From Halorubrum sp. JWXQ-INN 858 (GTDB lineage Archaea > Halobacteriota > Halobacteria > Halobacteriales > Haloferacaceae), in NCBI RefSeq assembly GCF_009806985.1, contig NZ_WUAX01000005.1, forward strand, positions 209,373 through 273,372: a stretch of DNA of 64,000 nucleotides, given 5' to 3'. Under the pieces are notes generated by a model, which was not told where the DNA came from, did no database searches, and worked only from the letters and a program-made list of their open reading frames with translations. Made by a program: the position numbers and the translations under genes. Shown one piece after another: positions 51,004 to 57,802 of the stretch (position 1 is the first letter of the stretch; each line of letters starts with the position of its first letter).

Positions 51004-51492
51004 ATGGCTTCGGAGGAACTCGACCCGGTTGACAAAGGTATTCTGTATCTCTTGCAGGAAGATGCTCGGAATAACACGACGAGCACCATCGGGGAACAGG
51101 TCGGCGTCTCGTCCAGTACGGTCGCCAATCGCATCAAGAAGCTCGAAGAGAGCGGCGCTATCACGGGATACCACCCGACGATAGACTACGAACAAACAGG
51201 GATGGGCCATCACCTGCTCGTCGTCGGGACGGTTCCAATTAACGATCAAGAGGAGATTGTTGACGATCTCGTTAGTGTTCCGGGTGTGGTGAGTGTCAGT
51301 GAGTTATTAACGAATAACGCAAATCTCTCAATCGAGTTGGTCGGGCAGAACAAGCAAGAAATTGAGAAAAGCATCAGTGAGATGAGCGAGTTGGGCGTCG
51401 ATATCGAGCGCATGGATATGCTGAAGCGGATTCGGGCATTGCCTTACAATCATTTCGGAAAGAAATTCACGAACGAGGACGACACTGGATAA
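51004..51492 (+). CDS. Lrp/AsnC-family transcriptional regulator
   Basis: A 162-residue Lrp-type regulator. Residues 5-60 form the HTH (LDPVDKGILYLLQEDARNN, then IGEQVGVSSSTVANRIKKLEESGAI) and residues about 70-150 a RAM-like domain (MGHHLLVVGTVPINDQEEIV, VPGVVSVSELLT). ATG 51004 is 27 nt after an ACTTATT box, so leaderless. Codon use is markedly less GC-biased than in surrounding genes (many third-position A/T), a sign of lateral transfer. It is followed at 81 nt by a HalOD1 gene of similar composition, possibly acquired with it. Ligand unknown. Confidence 0.86.
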   Translation: MASEELDPVDKGILYLLQEDARNNTTSTIGEQVGVSSSTVANRIKKLEESGAITGYHPTIDYEQTGMGHHLLVVGTVPINDQEEIVDDLVSVPGVVSVSELLTNNANLSIELVGQNKQEIEKSISEMSELGVDIERMDMLKRIRALPYNHFGKKFTNEDDTG

Positions 51493-51573
51493 TTGCCCGC
51501 CACTATTTAAGCCCCATTGGCTATTATCAAACCCTCGTCATGTTTATGCGAAGAGAGAACATAGTCGTTTTCG

Positions 51574-51825
51574 ATGAGTCAAGTTCAGACCGCCGAGGGG
51601 GGTAGTCGGAGTGCGAGTCAGACAGTAATAGATGCAGTAGCTGCCCTTGAAGGGATTCCATCTACGGAATTAACGCCGCCATTGTACGACGTAGTTGACC
51701 CCGATGCGTTGGACAAAGTGTTCGCTGGGAAGGCATCTCTGGGAAAGGTTGTGTTCAACTACAAGAGTTACGAGGTTCGTGTGGATGCCGATAGCTATGT
51801 GGTCGTCAAGGACCACCGTGGATAG
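51574..51825 (+). CDS. Stand-alone HalOD1 output-domain protein (paralogue 2)
   Basis: An 83-residue HalOD1 protein, paralogous to the one at 33045: shared core VIDAVA...TEL-PPLY-x-VVDPDALD, followed by a hairpin VVFNYKSYEVRVDADSYVVV. The N-terminus is short and polar. It is AT-rich (codon third positions A/T), unlike paralogue 1, so it was probably acquired separately. It sits after an Lrp-type regulator in the same orientation. Function unknown; an adaptor for signalling is one possibility. Confidence 0.82.
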   Translation: MSQVQTAEGGSRSASQTVIDAVAALEGIPSTELTPPLYDVVDPDALDKVFAGKASLGKVVFNYKSYEVRVDADSYVVVKDHRG

Positions 51826-52131
51826 CTACCGTCTGCAGGAAACCGCTACCAACCTTCGCGGGCCACTGGATAAGTAAGTACCATGTACTGAGCGATCTAC
51901 TCTGATCGAATTGAGAGATGATCTGAGGGCTTTAACAGGACCCTTCGAAGGAATTGCCCCAAAAACCGCAAAAGACTCCGAGAAGCCCCGGAACGGCATC
52001 GAAAGGCCCCCGGTAGCCTCGAAAAGCCTTGATGCACCTGCCGCGCGCTTTATAAGCGATCGTCGTTCCTGCCGCGCATATTTATAAGCGGCCGCGGTTC
52101 TCGACGCAACTCGTCGGCCTCTCGATCGGGC
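51826..52131. other. Intergenic region closing the second AT-rich patch
   Basis: AT-rich to about 51960 (GGGCTTTAACAGGACC at 51927-51942), then short AAAAG/GAAAGGCCCC-like runs, and a direct repeat CCTGCCGCGC...TTTATAAGCG in two copies (about 52038-52058 and 52069-52089). No gene. Confidence 0.5.
52038..52092. repeat. Two direct copies of a TTTATAAGCG-containing unit
   Basis: CCTGCCGCGCGCTTTATAAGCGATCG at 52037-52062 (written here as a family) and a second CCTGCCGCGC followed by TTTATAAGCGGCCG at 52068-52093. A related TTTATAAGTGATCG is at 50732-50745, on the other side of the AT-rich patch. Confidence 0.6.
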
Positions 52132-52920
52132 TCAGTCGTCTGTTTCGTCGGTGTTTTCGCCCGCGTGCTCGCCGTCGGTTCCGTCGGCGGAGTCGCCGAT
52201 CGCCTCGACGACTCGTCTCGCGAGCGCCTCGAACGTGGCCTCCTCGGGGACGACGTCGACGTCGATCCCGTGGTCCGCGGCCGTCTCCGCGGTCGGCGGC
52301 CCGATCGCGCCGACCACGGCGTCCGACAGCCCCGCGAGCGCGTCCTCGCGAACCCCCCGCTCGTCGGCGGCGGCGAGGAAGTTCGCCACCGTGAGCGAGG
52401 AGGTGAACGCGACCCCGTCGAGGTCACCGCGGGCGGCCAACTCGGCCGACTCGCCGCTCCCGTCGGGGCGCGTCAGCCGGTAGAGCACCGTCTCGTGGAC
52501 GTCCGCGCCGGCCGCACGGAGGCCGTCGACGAGTACGTCGCTCCCGTGATCCGACCGCGCGACCTCGACGCGCTCGCCGTCGACGGCGTCCCGCAGCCGC
52601 GAGACGAGTCCCGCGGAGGTGTACTCGTCGGGGACGACGTCGACGCTCCAGCCGGCCTTCCGGGCCGCCGCGGCGGTCGCGGGGCCGATGGCGACGAGCG
52701 TCGCGTCGCCCGGCTCCCAGCCCGCCGCGGCCGCCAGCTCGACGCCGGTCTTGCTCGTGAGGACGACGTACCGGCCCTCTCCGGGCGTCGCGCCCGTCGG
52801 CTCGACCGCGAGCATCGGGTCGGCGACCGGCGTCGCCCCGAGCGCCGACAGCAGCTCGACGGCGTCGTCGATCCGCTCGTCGGCCGGTCGGAACGCCGCG
52901 ACGCGGGGGCCGTCAGTCAT
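52132..52920 (-). CDS. hemD: Uroporphyrinogen-III synthase
   Basis: A 262-residue HemD, which cyclises hydroxymethylbilane with inversion of ring D to uroporphyrinogen III. HemD proteins are poorly conserved; here the typical two-domain pattern is seen, with YVVLTSKTGVELAAA (domain 1), VAFTSSLTVANFL (domain 2; T-S-S) and VGAIGPPTAETAADHG. The C-terminal 20 residues are acidic. It is the last gene of hemC-SUMT-hemD and overlaps the SUMT gene by 8 nt. Identity rests partly on context. Confidence 0.9.
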   Translation of the reverse strand: MTDGPRVAAFRPADERIDDAVELLSALGATPVADPMLAVEPTGATPGEGRYVVLTSKTGVELAAAAGWEPGDATLVAIGPATAAAARKAGWSVDVVPDEYTSAGLVSRLRDAVDGERVEVARSDHGSDVLVDGLRAAGADVHETVLYRLTRPDGSGESAELAARGDLDGVAFTSSLTVANFLAAADERGVREDALAGLSDAVVGAIGPPTAETAADHGIDVDVVPEEATFEALARRVVEAIGDSADGTDGEHAGENTDETDD

Positions 52921-53761
52921 CGGTTCTCGCCTCCGGTCCGGCGTCGGAACACGCCTCGGACCCGGCGTTGCGGAGGAACGACAGCACGCGCCCGCGAGTC
53001 GCCGCCACGTCGCCGATCACGGTGATCGCGGGCGGCTCGATCCCGGCGTCGTCCCGGGCGTCCACGATCGTCTCGAGCGTCCCGGTCGCGACCCGCATTC
53101 CCGGCCACGTCGCGCGCTCGACGAGCGCGACCGGGGTCGAGGGGTCCATCCCCGCCTCGCGCAGCGCCGCGGTGTACTCCGGCAGCTTGCCGACGCCCAT
53201 CAGGACGACGATCGTGCCGCCGGTCGCCGCGAGCGCGCCCCAATCGACGGCCGACTCCGCCTTCGTCGGGTCCTCGTGACCGGTGACGAACGACACCGAG
53301 GAGGCGTGGTCGCGGTGGGTGACCGGGATCCCGGCGACCGCCGGGCCCGCGATCGCGGACGTGACCCCGGGAACGACCTCGAACGGGATCCCGGCCGCCG
53401 CGAGGTGTTCGGCCTCCTCGCCGCCGCGGCCGAAGACGAACGGATCGCCGCCCTTGAGCCGGACGACGGTCTTCCCGGCGCTCGCCAGCTCGACGAGCCG
53501 GCGGTTGGTGTACTCCTGCGGAGTCCACTCGCCGCCCGCGCGCTTGCCGACGTCCTCCCGTTTCGCCTCGGGGATGCGCTCGAGGATCGCGGGCCCGGGG
53601 AGCTTGTCGTGGAGGACGACGTCCGCCGACTCGATGAGCCGGGCCGCCTTCACCGTCAACAGGTCCGGGTCGCCCGGGCCGGACCCGACGAGGTAGACGG
53701 TGCCGACGTCCGGCTCCTCGTCCCCTTCCGTCCTCGGTCGCGTCGCGCCGCGCTCAGTCAT
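52913..53761 (-). CDS. cobA: Uroporphyrinogen-III C-methyltransferase
   Basis: A 282-residue SUMT, which methylates uroporphyrinogen III at C2 and C7 to precorrin-2, on the route to siroheme, cobalamin and archaeal heme. Signatures: VYLVGSGPGDPDLLTVKA (N-terminal), VVLHDKL, VVRLKGGDPFVFGRGGEEAE (SAM-binding), VPGVTSAIAGPAVAGIPVTHR, and VVLMGVGKLPE. Overlaps hemC by 8 nt and hemD by 8 nt: translational coupling. The N-terminal 18 residues are a haloarchaeal acidic extension. Confidence 0.95.
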   Translation of the reverse strand: MTERGATRPRTEGDEEPDVGTVYLVGSGPGDPDLLTVKAARLIESADVVLHDKLPGPAILERIPEAKREDVGKRAGGEWTPQEYTNRRLVELASAGKTVVRLKGGDPFVFGRGGEEAEHLAAAGIPFEVVPGVTSAIAGPAVAGIPVTHRDHASSVSFVTGHEDPTKAESAVDWGALAATGGTIVVLMGVGKLPEYTAALREAGMDPSTPVALVERATWPGMRVATGTLETIVDARDDAGIEPPAITVIGDVAATRGRVLSFLRNAGSEACSDAGPEARTDD

Positions 53762-54911
53762 CGACGTCGACCTCCTCGCGGGCGCGGTCGATCAGCTCGG
53801 CGGCTCCCCGGTCGGCGAGGTCGTCGGCGAACGCCTCGGCCGCCTTCGCGTGCGACCGGATCGGGAGGTCGCGCGTCCCGGCGACCTCCTCCGTTCCGTC
53901 CGTCGACAGCACCCGCGCCCGGACGTGGACGTGCTCGCCCTGGACGAGCGCCGAGACGCCGATCGGTGCGATACAGCCGCCGTTGAGCCCCGCGAGCACC
54001 GTCCGCTCGACCGTCACCGCCACCCGCGTCCGCGGGTGGTCGACGGTCGACCGCACCGCCTCGACGACGTCCGGATCGACCGCGGTCACCGCGATCGCGC
54101 CCTGGCCGGCGGCCGGAACGAACTCCGCGCGCGGCAGCCGAGTCGTCGGGATCTGCCCGTCGAGTCCCGTCCGGCGGAGCCCCGCCTCCGCGAGCACGAG
54201 CGCGTCGTACTCGACGTCGACCGTACGCTCCATCGCCGAGCGCTCCAGCTCGGTGAGGTCGTCGAACCACTCCTCGACGGTCCGATCGAACGTCTCGTCG
54301 TCGTCGGCCCCGTCCGACCCGGCGAGCACCGTGTCGGCGTTGTCGGGGAGGTCCCCGCCGTCCTCGCCCACCGCCGTGGCCGCCCGACCCTCACCGGAGG
54401 CGATCAGTCGACGCTCGTGTTCCGCTTGGAGGGCGGGCGCGATCAGCTTCTCGATCCGCGTGTCGACGTTGCCGCGGATCGGCTCGACCTCGAGGTCGGG
54501 CCGTGCCGCCAGTATCTGTGCGGTCCGGCGCAGGGAGCCGGTCCCGACGACCGCCCCCGGTTCGAGGTCGTCGATGTCGAGCCCGTCCGGGTGGACGAGG
54601 ACGTCGCCGGAGGGCGCGCGTTCGGGGACGCCCGCGATCACGACGTCGTCCATTCCCTCGGTCGGGACGTCCTTCAGCGAGTGGACCGCGAGGTCGGCGT
54701 CGCCCGCGAGCACCTCCTCGTCGAGGGCGCGAACGAACGCGCCGGTGCGCCCGAGCCGGTGGATCAGCTCGTCGGGGATCTGGTCGCCGCGGGTCTCGAC
54801 CCGCCGGATCTCGACGTCGCGGCGGCGGCTCTCCAGCGCGTCGCGGACGGCTCCGGCCTGTCGAAGCGCCAGGTCGGACCCGCGCGTGGCGAGCCTGAGC
54901 GTATCGGTCAT
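53754..54911 (-). CDS. hemC: Hydroxymethylbilane synthase (porphobilinogen deaminase)
   Basis: A 385-residue HemC, joining four porphobilinogens. Signature RLATRGSDLALRQAG, DLAVHSLKDVPTE, and the dipyrromethane-binding cysteine in LNGGCIAPIG (near residue 325). It is about 70 residues longer than the usual 310 owing to an acidic insertion (about 165-235) containing DRTVEEWFDDLTELERSAMER (a stretch given in part). Such insertions occur in haloarchaea. First gene of the operon; ATG 54911 begins the family signature. Confidence 0.95.
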   Translation of the reverse strand: MTDTLRLATRGSDLALRQAGAVRDALESRRRDVEIRRVETRGDQIPDELIHRLGRTGAFVRALDEEVLAGDADLAVHSLKDVPTEGMDDVVIAGVPERAPSGDVLVHPDGLDIDDLEPGAVVGTGSLRRTAQILAARPDLEVEPIRGNVDTRIEKLIAPALQAEHERRLIASGEGRAATAVGEDGGDLPDNADTVLAGSDGADDDETFDRTVEEWFDDLTELERSAMERTVDVEYDALVLAEAGLRRTGLDGQIPTTRLPRAEFVPAAGQGAIAVTAVDPDVVEAVRSTVDHPRTRVAVTVERTVLAGLNGGCIAPIGVSALVQGEHVHVRARVLSTDGTEEVAGTRDLPIRSHAKAAEAFADDLADRGAAELIDRAREEVDVDD

Positions 54912-55010
54912 GGCTGGACGGAGAGCCCGCTCACTCAAAAGGGCACCAGTTCGTCCGTGAACTGCTGGGACGCCGGTTCGCCCTCCGAGCGTCGCCGACG
55001 GTCGGCGATC

Positions 55011-55066
55011 GCGGCACTCGACGACCTCTTCGCGGCACGCGACGACCTCTTTGCGGCACTCGACGG
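55011..55066. repeat. 21-bp tandem repeat, 2.7 copies, before sufS
   Basis: GCGGCACTCGACGACCTCTTC at 55011-55031, a variant at 55032-55052 and a partial third at 55053-55066. Located in the spacer between divergent hemC and sufS. Confidence 0.75.
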
Positions 55067-55135
55067 TCCCTCCTCGATAGGAGCAACGCCTGCCGGACCG
55101 AAGGTGTGTTGACCCTGCGGCCCCGATACGAGGTA

Positions 55136-56413
55136 ATGGGAGTTCAGGAACAGTACCCGTTCGACGTCCAGGCCGTCCGCGCCGACTTCCCGATCCTCGA
55201 TCGGCTGGTCGGTGGCGATCCGACGACCGTCGGACAGGACGACAGCGACGACACCCCGCTCGTCTACCTCGACAACGCGGCGACGACACACACCCCCGAG
55301 CCGGTGGTCGACGCCATCGCGAACTACTACCGCGGCTACAACTCCAACGTTCACCGCGGCATCCACCAGTTGAGCCAGGAGGCGTCCGTCGCGTACGAGC
55401 GCGCCCACGACACCGTCGCCGATTTCATCGGCGCGGCCGGCCGCGAGGAGATCGTCTTCACGAAGAACACGACGGAGGCGCTGAACCTCGTCGCGTACGC
55501 GTGGGGGCTCGAGGAGCTCGGCCCGGGCGACAACGTCGTGCTCTCCGAGATGGAACACCACGCCTCGCTCGTCACCTGGCAGCAGATCGGCAAGAAGACG
55601 GGGGCCGACGTCCGGTTCATCGAGGTGACCGAGGACGGCACGCTCGACATGGCCGACGCCGCCGAGAAGATCGACGACGACACCGAGATGGTCTCGGTCG
55701 TCCACGTCTCGAACACGCTCGGCACCGTGAACCCGATCCGCGAGCTGGCCGACATGGCCCACGACCGCGACGCGCTGATCTTCGCCGACGCGGCCCAGTC
55801 GGTGCCGACGCGGCCGGTCGACGTCACGGACCTCGACGTCGACTTCCTCGCCTTCTCGGGGCACAAGATGTGCGGCCCGACCGGGATCGGCGCGCTGTAC
55901 GGTCGCGAGGCGATCCTCGACGCGATGAGCCCGTACCTCTACGGCGGCGAGATGATCCGGCGGGTCACCTACGAGGAGTCGACGTGGGAGGACCTCCCCT
56001 GGAAGTTCGAGGCGGGCACGCCCTCCATCGCGCAGGGGATCGCGCTCGCGGCCGCGATCGAGTACATGGACGACCTCGGAATGGAGCGCGTGCAGGCCCA
56101 CGAGGAGCTGCTCGCCGAGTACGCCTACGACCGGCTCACGGACCTCGGGTCGGTCGAGATCTACGGCCCGCCGGGCGACGAGCGCGGCGGTCTCGTCGCG
56201 TTCAACGTCGACGGCGTCCACGCGCACGACCTCTCGAGCATCCTCAACGACTACGGCGTCGCGGTGCGGGCCGGCGACCACTGTACCCAGCCGCTCCACG
56301 GGAAGCTGGGGATCGCCGCGTCCGCGCGGGCGTCCTTTTACGTCTACAACACGGTCGAGGAGGTCGACGCGCTCGTCGACGCCGTGAGCGACGCCTACGA
56401 CCTGTTCGCCTGA
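55136..56413 (+). CDS. sufS: Cysteine desulfurase SufS
   Basis: A 425-residue PLP-dependent cysteine desulfurase of group II (SufS). DNAATTHTPEPVV near residue 46; PLP lysine in FSGHKMCGPTGIGALYG (about 245); persulfide-forming cysteine in VRAGDHCTQPLH (about 385, C within HCTQP). It supplies sulfur for Fe-S clusters, with the scaffold gene 145 nt downstream. ATG 55136 is preferred as the alternative 10-codon extension lacks similarity. The 20-residue acidic insertion (GDPTTVGQDDSDD) is haloarchaeal. Confidence 0.96.
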   Translation: MGVQEQYPFDVQAVRADFPILDRLVGGDPTTVGQDDSDDTPLVYLDNAATTHTPEPVVDAIANYYRGYNSNVHRGIHQLSQEASVAYERAHDTVADFIGAAGREEIVFTKNTTEALNLVAYAWGLEELGPGDNVVLSEMEHHASLVTWQQIGKKTGADVRFIEVTEDGTLDMADAAEKIDDDTEMVSVVHVSNTLGTVNPIRELADMAHDRDALIFADAAQSVPTRPVDVTDLDVDFLAFSGHKMCGPTGIGALYGREAILDAMSPYLYGGEMIRRVTYEESTWEDLPWKFEAGTPSIAQGIALAAAIEYMDDLGMERVQAHEELLAEYAYDRLTDLGSVEIYGPPGDERGGLVAFNVDGVHAHDLSSILNDYGVAVRAGDHCTQPLHGKLGIAASARASFYVYNTVEEVDALVDAVSDAYDLFA

Positions 56414-56557
56414 GCGCGACCGTCGCCGGCGGTCTCGTCGGTCCCTCCCTCGTCTATCCTCGTCTCCGTCCCCGTCCGTCCCCACGCGTGTGACGCTCCG
56501 TTCCCCGTCGCCGTCGACGGAACGCTTTTGAGCGGCTACGCACTACCTCTCTGCAGT

Positions 56558-56971
56558 ATGGGATTGGGCTCGGACATGTATCGGCAGCAGATCCTCGACC
56601 ACTACAAGAACCCGCGCAACTACGGGGAACTCGAGGATCCGGATTTCACACACGTCGGCGAGAACCCCTCCTGTGGCGACACGATCCGTGTCGACGTCGC
56701 CCTCGACGACGGCGGCGAGACGATCGACACCGTCCGGTTCTCCGGCGACGGCTGTGCCATCTCGATGGCGTCCGCGAGCATGCTCTCCGAGCGGCTGGAG
56801 GGGATGACGATCGAGGAGCTACACGCGTTGGAGACCGACGACATCACGGAGATGCTCGGCGTCGAGATCTCGCCGATGCGCGTCAAGTGTGCGGTGCTCG
56901 GGCGGCAGGTCACACAGGACGGCGCGAAGATCCACCGCGGCGAGCTCGACCCCGACCGGATCGAGGAGTGA
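56558..56971 (+). CDS. sufU: Fe-S cluster assembly scaffold SufU/IscU-like
   Basis: A 137-residue scaffold. Three cluster cysteines in GENPSCGDT, SGDGCAIS and VKCAVLGRQ; the loop SASML-SERLEG between the second and third is the SufU-type insertion (longer than IscU). N-terminus MYRQQILDHYKNPRNYG is diagnostic. ATG 56558 is 27 nt after CTTTTGAG. It works with SufS, which transfers sulfur to it. SufB/C/D are elsewhere. Confidence 0.95.
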   Translation: MGLGSDMYRQQILDHYKNPRNYGELEDPDFTHVGENPSCGDTIRVDVALDDGGETIDTVRFSGDGCAISMASASMLSERLEGMTIEELHALETDDITEMLGVEISPMRVKCAVLGRQVTQDGAKIHRGELDPDRIEE

Positions 56972-57072
56972 GCCGCGGACCCGGACCGTTCACCGCCGCG
57001 TCCCGGACGACCCCCCGGTAGCGGAGGGTCGAGCCCACGGGACTTTTCCCCGCGAACCACGTGCCACCAGCC

Positions 57073-57771
57073 ATGAGCGAGGAGTTCGACAAGGAGGCGG
57101 AACGGGAGAAGCTCCGGGAGAAGTTCGCCGACGACGCACGGAAGCGCGAACACACCCAGCGGATGTCCGACCTGTTGTTGAAGGGGGCGACGATGACCAA
57201 CCGTCACTGCGAGCAGTGTGGCGACCCGATCTTCAGCCACGACGGGCGGGAGTTCTGCCCGACCTGCAACGCGACGGCCGACGGGGTCGGCGGGGCCGCT
57301 GGGGCCGACGGGGCCAATGACGCCAGCGAGGTCGACGGCGCCGATCTGAGCGCGGACGACGCGACTGCGGGTCGGGCGGCGACGACACGCGCCGACGCCG
57401 TCGACACGGGCTCCGAAGCGGTCGACGCGCCCGACGTCGCCGGGGAGACCCCTCCCGGGAGCGACTCCAACCCGGCCGCGTCTCCCCGATCCTCGGAATT
57501 CGCGGGATCCCCCGCGGAGGGGGCGGCGTCTCACCCCGAACCGGCCGCACGGCCGAGCGATCGCTCCCGGAACCGATCCCCCGGTTCGGACGACGCGCCG
57601 ATCACTACCGCCGACCCCGCCGGGGAGAACGTCGCCGCCGCCCGCGAGTCGCTGACGCGGACGCTGACGCGGTTCGCCCGAGCCGCCGAGGCGACGGACG
57701 ACCCGCGGCGCGCCCGCGAACACCTCCGGGCGGCCCGGGAGGCGGCGGAGGCGCTGGCGGCGCTCGAGTGA
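57073..57771 (+). CDS. Zinc-ribbon protein of the Sjogren/scleroderma autoantigen 1 type
   Basis: A 232-residue protein: N-terminal helical KFADDARKREHTQRMSDLLLKGATMTNRHCEQCGDPIF with zinc ribbon CEQCG...CPTC (about residues 44-67), then a long low-complexity Asp/Ala/Pro-rich region (68-180) and a C-terminal helical stretch ending LRAAREAAEALAALE. The zinc ribbon is like the archaeal homologues of autoantigen p27/SSSCA1. Function unknown. ATG 57073 begins the family motif. Converges on hef, 31 nt apart. Confidence 0.8.
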   Translation: MSEEFDKEAEREKLREKFADDARKREHTQRMSDLLLKGATMTNRHCEQCGDPIFSHDGREFCPTCNATADGVGGAAGADGANDASEVDGADLSADDATAGRAATTRADAVDTGSEAVDAPDVAGETPPGSDSNPAASPRSSEFAGSPAEGAASHPEPAARPSDRSRNRSPGSDDAPITTADPAGENVAAARESLTRTLTRFARAAEATDDPRRAREHLRAAREAAEALAALE

Positions 57772-57802
57772 TCGTTTTCCGTCGAGATCGCTCGGAGCCG
57801 AC

